Below, in pieces: positions 35,652 through 47,362 of a stretch of 64,000 nucleotides of DNA. The DNA is taken from the NCBI GenBank assembly GCA_947044365.1, contig OX345636.1, forward strand, positions 1,721,501-1,785,500, written 5' to 3'. Below the pieces are notes generated by a model. It was not told the DNA's origin, searched no databases, and worked only from the letters and a program-made list of their open reading frames with translations. This DNA comes from Petrosia ficiformis (Eukaryota > Porifera > Demospongiae > Haplosclerida > Petrosiidae). Every line of letters begins with the position of its first letter. The stretch's first letter is position 1. The position numbers and the translations under genes were made by a program.

Positions 35652-36029
35652 GAAACAGGAATGAAAATATTGTAGTTACACGCGCGGCATCACAACACCA
35701 ATGAATCACTGTTGACGAATCCAAGTAGTACACACCGGAATCTGGTTCTTTAGTCTATAGTGTTTGCACCCGATACATATTTAACTCGAAACGAGACGAA
35801 AATCGGCTGAATCAGGCTCACGAATGATACGCACGTGATAATTGTTGGCTGTGAACGTCATAAACATTAAACCGAATGACGTCTCAGACGTCTTGAGTAC
35901 TAATGTCGAATTGCTTCAGTAATTTTTTACAGAAGACAGTGCAATAAATGTAGTTTAGGCACTGCAAAACTTGAAGCTATACGAGTAACCAATCCAAAGT
36001 TATAAGCGATCAAATTGCCAAAGACGCTA
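35652..36029. other. 5' flank of gene C
   Basis: Relatively GC- and CpG-richer than its surroundings ('acacgcgcggcatc', 'gacgtctcagacgtc'). It could hold the promoter of gene C or the outer end of that transposon. No TIR identified. Confidence 0.35.
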
Positions 36030-36430
36030 AGTGCGGGTGTTGACACTGACCACTGCACTTTCAAACACTCGTCTTGCTACTTTCTTCCAAGTAACGAAGC
36101 ATGTATTTGGTATCTACGACTTTGTTAGAAGCTCCTCTGTCTAATTAAGTAAGTCATAAGTCTGTGTTGTTTAAAATGTGGAAGTTATATATACAGGTAA
36201 GTAAAGGTGTGGGCGTTGCCTTACGACTACTAAATATTCAAGCACTCGCCTTGTTATCTTCCTGCTAATAGCGTAGCATAAATGTTACATCTATAGCTTT
36301 CTCATAAGCTCTTCTTTCCAGCAAAGTAGGCTAGAAACTCTAGTTTCATAAAACAGGAGAGTTATAGCGGTGTAAATCTTTAGTTAGTATACGCTCCGCC
36401 CACACATTTTCCTGGATAATTAATTTCGGA
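36030..36430 (+). repeat. relic of the ~670-bp TIR family (internal part)
   Basis: Shares the two internal modules of the elements at 2910 and 62439: 'actttcaaacactcg' + 'ttgctactttc' + 'aacgaagcat', then about 170 bp on 'gggcgttgcc' + 'caagcactcgcctt', and the end 'acgctccgcccacaca'. No terminal inverted repeats were recognised, so the ends are lost or too diverged. Confidence 0.75.
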
Positions 36431-36809
36431 ATGTATGAGAAAGGTCCAGTGTTAATTATTGTAACTTGTGTTGTAAGCTGCTGGCTAGTAACAAAACTTC
36501 TCTATAAGAAAACTATCAAATCCATGAACTGATTAACTATGTCATCAAATACATAGCATTTATCTTCTTGTGACGCTCCTTGCTATTTCCTTTTTATTAA
36601 ACAATATTGGACAGAATATCACTGTATGTTGCAAATCTTTGACAAATAAAAGTCAGTTATATAAACAGATCCAACACAACACATGAGTGTAGATCAAATA
36701 ACTAGAGAAACTTTACTGTATTATAATAATTATAATTATAATGACTATTCACACAACACTATTGTACTAGTGGTATAGCTACTACTAAAACTATATAAAA
36801 ACATACAAG
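36431..36809. other. non-coding spacer
   Basis: AT-rich, no feature recognised. Confidence 0.4.
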
Positions 36810-38419
36810 TTACATTTTATTAATATCTTGTAGTACTTGTTCTATTGTGGGACGTAACTGTGGATTATTAATTGTACAACGTTCAGCTAATTGTTTAAGG
36901 GATGTATTTGTTCCTCTCTTTCTAATAATACTCCAGATGGGAAACGACGAGTAACTATTTCTACAATGAGAATACCAAAACTGAAGACATCCATTGCAAG
37001 AGAATGAAGATGAGGAGATTGAGCCTCAGGAGCAGCATAAGCAATACTACCAGGAGCTACTGTATGTGTTTTATGAAGTACAGTAGCTGACCCATAATCA
37101 GAGAGTTTCCCCTTCCATCATCCATTACCTGATGGTTCCAAAAGGACATTGGTACTGCTCACATCACGATGAAGAATTGGTTGGGGTTTCCAGAGGTGAA
37201 GATAATTGAGTGCTGATGCCACATCACAGCTAATAGTCATAATCTGAGATCGGGTTAGGGGTGTCTCCTCTAGTTTCTTTCGAAGACTGGTAGGCATGAG
37301 TTCAGTCAATACCATGGGATTACCCACCCTAGTAGCTCCTATGAATTGAAGGAGGTTAGGATGACGTACTTGAGATGCTATATCCATTTCTCTAGAGAAG
37401 AGGTCAAGATTGTATTGTGAGAGAATCATTTGATGGAGACTTTTTACAGCTACTTTGGTACCTCTGAATATACCAACCTTCACTTCACCCATCCTCCTGT
37501 TCCCAGAATCTCTTGTGTTATTTGTACCTCATCCCTCTCAATGACCCAGTGAGGATTCTCAAGTTGAGTACGAAGACGTTGATTTTCTTCCTGTTGTCTC
37601 CGAATGATATCTTCTTTCCTTTGAGTTGATCCTTGAAGTTGTTGGTATTGTTGATTAATATCCTCAACATGTTGATTCAGCTCCTATTATATGATGTATA
37701 ATACATAGTGTTATGAAATATAATTAACAATCACTATAATTTTTTCCTAAATTTGATTATTTGGAAAGGACACATTTTCTATTCAACTTTAGCAATACCT
37801 ATTTAATTATTAAACCAGTGAGAAAGTGTATATCAGATGGAGATTAACTGAAACACTGGAATATAGTTATAATGTGTATATCAACACTCATAATAATTAT
37901 AACCTGTATTTGGTGTTGCATTTCCTGCACTCCAGTATTAGCTTGTTGTAGTCTGGTATCCGATTCCTGCAGTTGGGATTGTGTCTCCTGTAGTCTGGTA
38001 TCTGATTCCTGCAGTTGGGATTGTGTTTCCCATAGTCTGGTATCTGCTTTCTGCAGTTGGAATTGTGTCTGTTGTAGTCTGGTATCTGATTCCTGCAGTT
38101 GGGATTGTGTCTCCTGTAGTCTGGTATCTGATTCCTGCAGTTGGGATTGTGTCTCTTGTAGTCTGGTATCTGATTCCTGCAGTTGGGATTGTGTTTCCTG
38201 TATTCTGGTATTAGATTGTTGTATTTCTTGTTGATAACTCTCAATAAACTCTTGAAGTGTTCTCTCAGTCTCTTCTATTCTACAGTATGCTTCTTGTATA
38301 TCTCTGTCAGCTCTTCTTTTTGTTACGATTATCTCTTGTTTAAATTCTTCAAGTTTTCGAGACAAGATTTCATTTTCCACTTGCAACTTTCGATCTGGAT
38401 CAGCAAACAGATATGACAT
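36810..38419 (-). pseudogene. coiled-coil TKL kinase, broken
   Basis: Exon 1 (37904-38419) starts 'MSYLFADPDRKLQ' and encodes a long coiled coil. Most of it is a 14-residue repeat 'LQESDTRLQETQSQ' in about seven copies. Exon 2 (36810-37683) continues the coil, then a kinase domain: 'ITQEILGTGGW', 'GEVKVGIFRGTKVAVKSLHQ', 'QVRHPNLLQFIGA', 'HRDVSSTNVLL', 'KLSDYGSA' (DYG in place of DFG), 'AYAAPEAQSP', 'DVFSFGILIVEIV', 'LRPTIEQVLQDI'. Lesions: the Gly-loop GW-GE junction lacks one base of a G run near 37488; an in-frame TGA at 37118-37120 precedes 'WKGKLSDYG'; and a further frame change is near 36915-36920. Likely a pseudogene of a cytosolic TKL kinase. Homopolymer error could explain the shifts but not the stop. 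Confidence 0.75.
37930..38215. repeat. 42-bp coding minisatellite
   Basis: About seven units of 42 bp containing 'agtctggtatctgattcctg' and 'cagttgggattgtgtctcc', encoding the 14-residue heptad-pair repeat of the kinase coiled coil. Because the unit is a multiple of 3 and lacks stops, several other frames are also open; those are shadows. Confidence 0.92.
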
Positions 38420-39080
38420 GAATCCTCACCTTTTTTGTTTAGCTTTGGGTAGGTTTTGCGAGTTCCATAGATCTCCCACTGCCCACTCTTCATTAATATA
38501 CACTATAGATATATAAATATCTGTTACTTGTGAAATCATTGTAATATCTACTATAAATTATGATGTGTTGTGTTCAGATAAAATTAATGAGTTTCATATT
38601 CCAAGTGGCTGTTAAATTTTAGTGTTAGAGGACAAGTTATCTCTTTCTTACTTGTAATAATTACAATAATACATAATGTACTCCATAGAGTTTGATTCAC
38701 TCACATATCATCAGTTAAATCATATCATGTAAGTAGAGTACTAGAGATATGGTACGTATAATAATACAATACATGATATGTTGTATACTAGTATCAACCA
38801 TGTAGTAATTCATTAATCCACTTGATTATATACATATACACAATATATTTATATTGATATATATATATACATATGATTAGTATTATAAAATAGAGATTGT
38901 TTATCAATCAATTATGTAGTACTAATTATGTATAATATTATCTCATTCAAATCAGTAATTACTAAATTAATGTATGTGATTGTATGAGAATTAATAATAG
39001 TTAAGTAGATTCATAGTTTACATGACATTACATTTACTAATGTATAACAACAAATAACATACATATTACATGCATACATA
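38420..39080. other. non-coding AT-rich spacer
   Basis: No gene recognised. Short TA tracts near 38860. Confidence 0.4.
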
Positions 39081-40734
39081 TATACCGTAGGCGTCGTAAA
39101 TTCACATATATACCCACACACATTTATACACAAGTATCATAAAAGATATACATGTACATATATATGTATGCATGTAAGTTTGTATGTCAGTATGTGCAGA
39201 CATGTGCATGTACATGTACATACTTACATAGCTGCATATGAATGTATTTAAATACATACGTAGTAACCTACAAACATGTATACAAACATACACATACACA
39301 AATACACACACATACATACAAACATACACACATTCATAGATACACTACACATACTATTTCATATCAATACAGAATGCAATTAAATGTTATCATATATATC
39401 ATAATTATTATAATAATAAAGGTGTGTCTTCATATGTACATACTAGCTACATACCTGCATATATTACATACACACATACATATATAATTTTCAGCCTGTG
39501 TGTTCAATGCAAATCACATGATTGTCACAGTAGAAGTTTGACCTTTTCTCCTTGCTTGCTTGCAGTTTTTTAGTTACTATAGAGACTTGTATACAATTCA
39601 AAGTGGTAAGTAAGGTTTCCTAGATATGTTTGATATCTCTCAGAACTGAAAATACTAGACCGAATTTGGTTAGTTGTATTATATACATGTAACAGATTTA
39701 TGCAAATAACTATAGTTGTTGTAATGTATGCTCTTATGTCTAAGGACTGAACTATATGTAATTGTTACCACAGGTATGTATAATGGATGCTATTAGCCAC
39801 TGCATGTTCATAACAATTTGTAGCAAGTAATAATGACAATTATTATTTTTGTTTGGGAAATGAAAGTTTCAAGGTCAGTAGAGGAAGAAGTAGATGGAAG
39901 TAGTGGAGGCTGTGTATCGGTTTTCTATTCATTGACAGGTGTTTTGTTTATATATATATTATAATTATTTTGTTATATAATTATACATAATTATATATAT
40001 TATATATGCTTGTGTACTTCCTTGTATTTTATTTTAACATTATAAGTGTATGTACATATTTTGGTAATAAATGTGAGTAACATATTATTCATGTTGTATT
40101 ATATATTATGCATATGATTACAAGCATATACAAAAGAGTAAGAATAACCTCAGGTTCACTGGATTAATCTGATAAATAACCATCAATATTATCATCACTC
40201 TCATCATCACTTGGAAGAGCATAAACAAATTCAAAAGAAATTTGGATCTGAACTAATATTACCACCTCTAGCCATGATACACAAACGCAGCAGCTCCACC
40301 TAAATACACTTTTATGGCTTGTTATTGCAGGCACTAATTGATTCGCATTAATGCACTTCTGCCCGTTAATCGAGTTACTACGCATCCGCATAAATGTGTT
40401 GTTGCCTGTGAAAGGGTTAAGTTATATATATGTTTGTACATACACAAGAATACATAAGCATGTCTTTATGTACCTCAATACGTGCTTGCATAGATATGTA
40501 TCGACATAAATCACATACATCCATATATATGTAAGTATGTACCTTAATAAATACTTCCAAACATGTACATAGACACGTACACATGTATGCCTGCCGGTAC
40601 AAATCAGAGTTGATGTACAAGAAAAATCATGTGCCTAGTATGCTAGAAAAAGGCGTAGAAACGTTCAAAAACAAACACAACAAACAAGCAGCCACAATTA
40701 CATGTATGTTTGTATCTACGTACAAAAATACTTG

Positions 40735-40773
<39 letters not shown>

Positions 40774-41260
40774 CACATATACATGTACATACAAAAATAC
40801 AATCATACACACATAAATACATACACACATACATGTACATACATACACACATACACACTTACATCCATACATACACACACACATACATGTACATACATAC
40901 ATACAAACATACATACATACATACATACATACATACATACACACGTATGTACATACATACATACATACATGCATACACAGATACATATGTACATACATAC
41001 ATATTTGCATGTATTTATGTATATAATTATGTACATACAATTATACAACCTTATGTACATACATACACATGTGCATCGTAAATGTATGCTAGTGCCTACA
41101 TAGTTACCTACAAACATACATGTGTACGCATACACACAGACATAGACACACATGCACAAATGAATACACACATGTACACACAAACACATATAAACATATA
41201 TAAAGATATTATAATACCACACACACAAGATAATAATTATGTTAGTAAATACAAACATAG
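39081..41260. repeat. ACATAC/GTATGT and (TA)n microsatellite region
   Basis: Long runs of 'acatacatacatacacac'-type sequence (39085-39480, 40780-41200) with a (TA)n tract at about 40738-40768. All the Tyr/Thr/His/Ile or Cys/Val/Met-rich ORFs here are artefacts of the repeat. A 650-bp island (39500-40160) has ordinary base composition but no recognisable gene. 40164-40391 has a minus ORF of doubtful status. Confidence 0.85.
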
Positions 41261-41357
41261 TTAATTATGTATTATAATTAAAATTCTTGTTAATCATATT
41301 TCTCATGTAGTGAACATGATAATAATTACTAATAATAATATATCACATGATATTAAT

Positions 41358-43628
41358 TATCATACCCAGTTCAGTAATAATCGTAACATCACATGCTCTC
41401 ACTGGAATATGGGTATTACGAGATCTATCATGTTCTTTGGCTCCTCCATTAATTATGATCCATACTCTATTATTAGATATTTGATATGGTGTTATTGAGT
41501 GCTGATATCGTTTAGTAACACATTCAGGTAGATTAATATGAAGAGATGAATATATTAACATATAAACAATATGATTACATGTTATAAATGAGGAACACAT
41601 TATTATATATTAGTACAAGAAAGAGTATGTTTCAGTTAATATAATATATTATAAATGTAATGATAACACTTTTAACTCATATTTGTGATATACCGGTATT
41701 TTAAATATTAATATTTGATGATAATGAAACTGATACTAATATATATAAATTAATATATAAGATAATAATGTATTACATGTGTCATGTGATGTACATTATC
41801 TGATACCAGATTAAACTGGATATATCCAGTATCCAGCTGTCACTCAGTGGTTGAAAATCATCATCCCATCCCCCGATAGTTATTAAATGTGAAGTGACTT
41901 GTTCACTTGATGATATACTATTAATAATACTAGTGGCATGGTGACTTCTTTCCCTTGGCCACTTCATTGTAGTATTTGATTGTACTATTTTCTTAAAATC
42001 CTATGGTATTATTAATATAAATATTATACATGTGATTATTATTAATATTAATATATAATTATAAATGATGATAATAAACAAGTCACTAATTATAATAATT
42101 AAGTAACAAGGGGTGTGGTTTAGAAGTGGATTATTATATGATCATGTAAATTATGAATATTTATTATTTACTAATAAACACAACATGTACTCTACTATTA
42201 GTAAATATTTTGATAGTATTAATAATCATGTGATTAAAAGTTATATTTCTATTTGTGGTCATTTATCAAAACACAAATATTATGAAAATATCCACATCAT
42301 GAAGAAATGTATGATTATTTACGACACAACTTCACAAACAAGTGAAAATATTTGAAAGATGTGTTTTTAAGTAATCATGAATATTATTAAAGTTTGTTTT
42401 GTGTATAATTATAATAATAGTACATGTAATTTGTATAATTATATTCCAGTTAACCACACTCTACATAATAATTAATAATATAATATTACGTACTCTACAT
42501 GTACACTGTTTAACACAACCTTTTCAGTGACTATAGATTCAATACTGATAATATAAATATAATTTATATTAGTAATGAAACTATATAATGTAATGTATTA
42601 TAACTCAATTATTATTAATACTAAACACTTAATAACTCACTATTGTATTATGGGAATACTGAAATATATAAAGATCATTAATACGATAGTATCGATTACT
42701 TTCTTTAATAGTGACTCCACCAAACATCACACCCCTGTTACCAGGAAGTGTATTGATGGTGGAGTGGAATAGGCCAATGGTGGTGGACGAGTACCTGTTA
42801 TGACAGGTACTATCCATTGACCTGAAGAAAATACATCATATCATTATGATGTAATATATAATATGAGTCATGTAATACCTGGTGATGTCGTGAGGTTCAT
42901 ACAATGGATTTCATTTGTGCATGAAAGATTTGGTCTTTTAGGAGAAGGAATGTATTGAGCAAGTGTTTGCTTAGTGTGTGGTGTTGGTCCTGCACCACAA
43001 GAGAGAAACAAGTGATCTTCTCCATTCAAATTGAATGATATCATTCCACAGCCATGTTTTCTCATTGGTATATTATCAGTAGTAGTACTGATAATCTCAT
43101 TCCAGTTTAATGTAAGAGTGTTTAGTTTATAAAGATTATTGTGGAAACAGTCCAGTTGTTTACAGTTTCCTCCGAAGTATAATACGCTATCCTTTATACT
43201 AGTACAAGCATAGTCTAACACTCCAGCAGGTGGATTACTTGTGGTAGACTTTCTTTCCCATCTGAATGTCAGTAATTCAAATATATCTGCTGATGATGTT
43301 ATCTGTTTTTTATCTTCACTGTCATGTACAAGAGGTAGATTCTTCTGGTCCCCTCCCCAGCAATATAACTTACTTCTTACTAGTATAGTGGAATGATTAC
43401 CCCTCCAATTCAATCGACCTGATAATAAATAATTAATACATGATTATAATAACATGACAAGTAACACACATATTTAATAAATACATGTTCTTAATACATA
43501 AACTAGTACTTGTTTATTAATAACTACATATTTCATAATGTTATTACATGTATTTCAAAATACATATGAGTAACTTATATAACTGACATGTCAAGTGGTT
43601 GTATTATAATATACTCACTAGTGGACAT
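41358..43628 (-). CDS. Kelch-repeat protein, partial, possible frameshift
   Basis: Five exons on minus: 43619-43628 (MST), 42879-43418, 42641-42821, 41795-42000, and about 41358-41535. Kelch-type blades: 'SKLYCWGG', 'SVLYFGGNCKQLDCFHNNLYKL', 'DHLFLSCGAG', 'GVMFGGVTIKESN', 'LITIGGWDDDFQPLSDSWIL', 'VWIIINGGAKEHD'. That is five to six blades of a beta-propeller used for protein binding. In exon 3 the incoming frame ('GQWIVPVITGTRPPP') and outgoing frame ('NTLPGNRGVMFGG') differ, apparently through a 5-bp tandem duplication 'tccactccac' near 42760. The C-terminal continuation after a GTATGA donor at about 41358 was not found. Confidence 0.7.
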
Positions 43629-43794
43629 TTCCGAAGATAGAGAGAGTAATGAAAAACAGTTGTTGGATATGAGCCGCTCTTTGCGTTATCCCAAAAGCAA
43701 ATGATGAGATGAGATCATGTTAAGAATTTGACAATTAATAATCAATGATAATCATTCAATATAATCTATGAATATAATTACACATACAAACGTA
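43629..43794. other. 5' flank of the Kelch gene
   Basis: No feature beyond the likely 5' untranslated region or promoter. Confidence 0.3.
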
Positions 43795-44318
43795 GCACGA
43801 ATGCAGTACCGCTAGTAGTAATGCTACTGATAGTACCACTCGTAGTACTGAATATAGCACTAGTAGTAGTATTGAATATATATAGTACTAGTAGTAGTAC
43901 TGAATATATATAGTACTACTAGTAGTACTGAATATAGCACTAGTAGTAGTACTGAATAAATATAGCACTAGCAGTAGTATTGAATATATATAGTACTAGT
44001 AGTAGTACTGAATATATATAGTACTACTAGTAGTACTGAATATAGCACTAGTAGTAGTACTGAATATTTATAGTACTAGTAGTAGTACTGAACATATATA
44101 GTACTACTAGTAGTACTAAATATAGCACTAGTAGTAGTACTGAATATATATAGTACTACTAGTAGTACTAAATATAGCACTAGTAGTAGTACTGAATATA
44201 TATAGTACTAGTAGTAGTACTGAATATAGCACTACTAGTAGTACTGAATATAGTACTACTAGTAGTACTGAATATAGTACCACTAGTAGTACTGAATATA
44301 GCACTAGTAGTAGTACTG
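43795..44318. repeat. GTA-rich minisatellite (tagtactactagtagtactgaatata)
   Basis: Tandem units of about 27-31 bp made of 'agtagtagtactgaatata' and 'tatagtactactagtagtac' in alternating order; each unit is partly palindromic (ACTAGTAGTACT-type). It abuts the truncated retrotransposon ORF on its right. Confidence 0.9.
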
Positions 44319-44319
44319 C

Positions 44320-45099
44320 ATGTTTCTCAATCAATACAACTCCTCTGTTGCTATTTCTGCTCCTCTGGTTCATTTGATTATCAATCAAAGTGTCTGTATA
44401 CCACCTGAGGTCCTATGTGAGCAGGCGCAACTTAAGTCTAAGGTTTCTAGTGAAAATAGACTGGGTATCAATGAAGATGCAACACAACTTCGTGAACAAT
44501 TACCAGCTGTACTCCAGCGACAGATGGATCTGGCAAGTGATAAAGGTGCATCTAGTTGGTTGTCTGTCCTTCCTCTTCGTGAGCATGGCTTTGATTTACA
44601 TAAGGGGTCTTTTAGAGATGCTCTTTGTCTACGCTATGGTTGGCATCCACCGCTTCTTCCTACAATTTGTGTCTGCAATAAATCATTTACAATGGAGCAT
44701 CCATTGAGCTGCCCTCACGGTGGTTATTCTATTCTGAGACATAACGAACTCAGAGATATAACTGCACAATTTTTAGATAAAATTTGCCCAAATGTTATAG
44801 TTGAACCAACCCCCCAACCTCTGTCTGGTGAGTCTCTATCATATAGGACTTCCAACACAAAAGATGGTTCTCGTCTTGATGTGGCGGCAACCAGCTTTTG
44901 GGACTGTCATGGTCAAAGTGCATTTTTCGATGTTAGAGTGTTTAACCCTCTTGCACAAACCCACGTCAGTCAACCTCTAGCTACTTGCTACCGAAAGCAT
45001 GAATGTGAGAAAAGAAGAATTTATGAACAAAGAGTCAGAGATGTTGAGCATGGTTGTTTTTCCCTACTAGTTTTTAATATATGTATTTATGTAGATTAG
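44320..45099 (+). pseudogene. C-terminal fragment of a retrotransposon polyprotein
   Basis: Reading begins within the minisatellite and continues for about 240 residues of ordinary protein. It contains 'WLSVLPLREHGFDLHKGSFR' then a zinc-knuckle-like 'CVCNKSFTMEHPLSCPHGG' with 'RHNELRD', then 'DGSRLDVAATSFWD' and 'FFDVRVFNPLA'. The order of Cys-His knuckle, RHN, and Asp followed by D-V-R-V resembles the restriction-like endonuclease end of site-specific non-LTR retrotransposons. Such fragments are frequent in cnidarian and sponge genomes. The 5' part, including reverse transcriptase, is absent, as expected of 5'-truncated insertion. The stop codon TAG at 45097-45099 is the first three bases of the hAT element that follows. 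Confidence 0.6.
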
Positions 45100-45493
45100 G
45101 GCTGCAACAAATATTCACTTCGTTCAGATATTCACTCGTTGTTTGGGTATTTGCGTGTATTTTTAGTATCCAGATATTCGTTTAATGTTTGCGCATGTCC
45201 AGAAATTGAACATGTGAGATTATAATTGCAAATAAATGGCTGCAAAGCAGTTTTTTGCGGCATGTTACCGGCTTTCTACAACTGCAGAGTACTGAATGGA
45301 TAGTTGAAACAACTTTGGCTGTTGTTATAAACATCTATAGCAACTGTAACAGCAAAATGGGAGCTAATATTTGATAACTCACTAGAAGTGAGTCATGACA
45401 AACTTTCTCTGAAAGCAAGCAAATATCCTGATATTCGTCCGATAAACTAACCGAATATCCGGATATTAAAAACTGCTATTCATTGCAGCCCTA
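45097..45493. mobile_element. 397-bp hAT-type MITE
   Basis: Starts 'tagggctgcaac' and ends 'gcagcccta', the typical hAT terminal pattern. Flanks 45089-45096 (atgtagat) and 45494-45501 (atgtaaat) agree at 7 of 8 positions, fitting the 8-bp hAT target duplication. Subterminal inverted 'gatattcg'/'cgaatatc' motifs. No transposase. Confidence 0.88.
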
Positions 45494-45501
45494 ATGTAAA
45501 T

Positions 45502-45894
45502 GAACGAAAAGCCTGAAAGTGATGTGTAGATATAACCCTGTACTTAATGTATATGCACATATATGTAATATACAAGCTATGTACATGTAGAAGTGTCATG
45601 TATATGTTGAAATGTACATGTACATGTTCTATTATTACATGGACGATTACAATAGAATAGTGTCTCTGCTCATATATGATAAATGTTAGTTACCTTTGAC
45701 TTCACTATACAGACATTTCCTCTTAACATATATTATACCAGTTACATAATTATGTACATGTACATATACCAGTTACATAGTTATGTACATGTACATGTAG
45801 TATTGCTAGTACATGTATGTTGTACTAGTAGTAATATGTAGACAGCATAGTACATGTTATAATACTAGATTACCACTTGTAGTATTAGTAGGTA
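45502..45894. other. AT-rich spacer with 'tacatgta' tracts
   Basis: Repeated 'ttacatagttatgtacatgt' units near 45740-45800. No gene. Confidence 0.5.
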
Positions 45895-46222
45895 TTGAGT
45901 ATAGGGTATAGACCTGGTTGGAGGCAGTTATGGGGATATAATACCCGCAAAATAATTGGTCGAGGGCATAACCCAAGACAGTTATCTCATGGGTGTTATA
46001 TGCCCATAACTGCAGTATTTTATACCATGGTAACACAAAAGTATGCAATTAAATCACATTTCACATCACTGTTCTCAAGTAGAAACCAATTAGTAAAAAC
46101 TGTGAAAATGCAATTAGATGATGATTCAGTGGCTAGACACAAAATCTCTCTGTCTACAGGCATGTTATGGGCATATATCTCCAACAGTACGTCAAAGGTT
46201 ACTATGGTGATCACCCATGCAG
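45895..46222 (+). repeat. dispersed repeat family A, longest copy
   Basis: Landmarks: 'ggaggcagttatgggga', 'gttatatgcccataactgc', 'taccatggtaacacaaaagt', 'gcaattaaatcaca', 'aactgtgaaaatgcaatta', 'ggcatgttatgggcatatat', 'atggtgatcaccca'. The inverted copy at 59372-59650 matches through the whole length. Confidence 0.85.
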
Positions 46223-46489
46223 TGTGGTATAACAACAGTTATAACTTGCATATCAACTAGTCATAATTATACACATTTCATATTCATTACCACATGATGT
46301 TAATTATTATCATATAGAGAAAACGCATAGTCCCCTAATGTATACTGTATTATATTGTACTAGAGAGTTCAGCACTGTAGTGGAAAGTTTCTGAAAGATG
46401 ATATACAAATATTGAGGCAGGTATATAGTCGTACATGTACTGTGTATGTACGTAAACACATGTACATACAGTTACTGTGTAGGTACATG

Positions 46490-46735
46490 TAATATAATGT
46501 ATTATAGTAATTAGGTATAACATGTGATACTGGTATTATTATGAGAACTATTTAAATTAGTCATTGTAAGTACATTCCATAGTGATTAGTATGTACATTA
46601 ATTTATGTATTTATAATAACAAATAACATGTGTTATATTCACTAAATGTTATACCTAATTACTATTTATCATATAGTATGGTAGTACTCTGTATGTAGGG
46701 ATGGTATGGAAAGAAATACATTTAAATTACAAGTG
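46490..46735 (+). repeat. repeat block B
   Basis: Matches the reverse complement of 59640-59850, including 'tagtaattaggtataacatg' and 'gtactctgtatgtagggatg'. Near each copy lies a family A copy, but the A-B order differs, so these are two adjacent repeats rather than one large duplication. Confidence 0.75.
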
Positions 46736-47040
46736 ATGAGCTGAAATATCTTGTAATAGCTTATTAGGTAGGACATTATAATCCATTGTGATTCCTGATT
46801 AGATTATCTTAATATTAAATAATTAATTATTACATTAATTCCATAGTATAATAGATAATATGGGATACATGTACTAATGAATACAACTACTGAATTTCCA
46901 TTTACACAATGTGAATTATGAATGTATTGTGTACATGTACTCATAAGTAAAGTAATCACAAAGTATTAAGTATTACCAGATACACATGTATTCATATTGA
47001 AATTAGTGAATATAGTATCACCCACCCACAATTATTATAC

Positions 47041-47091
<51 letters not shown>

Positions 47092-47362
47092 GTGGTGTGT
47101 AAATTTAATTTTTTTTGGGTTCCACAGAGCAAGACACTAATCTACAAAGCATGAATAATTCTAATAAATAATTATACATGCTTTGTAAGTCTGGATATCA
47201 CATGTTAAATTGGGCTATACGTATCTAATTAAGTATACCATTTTACTTTTGTGGTCTGCCATTGCCATACCTTCACATGGAGGAGGAAGGATCTGTTATT
47301 AATTATAGCATTCATTATAATGGATGGATGCTGTAACATGACAACTTCACCCTTCCTCATCC
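46736..47362. other. non-coding; (GT)n and small hairpin
   Basis: (GT)n at about 47041-47090. A hairpin with arms 'acaaagcatg' and 'catgctttgt' at about 47143-47190. No gene. I found no exon here that could supply the missing P-loop of the Roc-COR gene downstream. Confidence 0.6.

Noticed and set aside
37872..38234. Cys/Ser-rich and other repeat ORFs on both strands
   Set aside because: Shadow frames of the 42-bp coding repeat in the kinase coiled coil.
40627..41258. Long Tyr/Cys/Val/Met- or Thr/His/Ile-rich ORFs
   Set aside because: Translations of ACATAC-type microsatellite; no ordinary coding composition.
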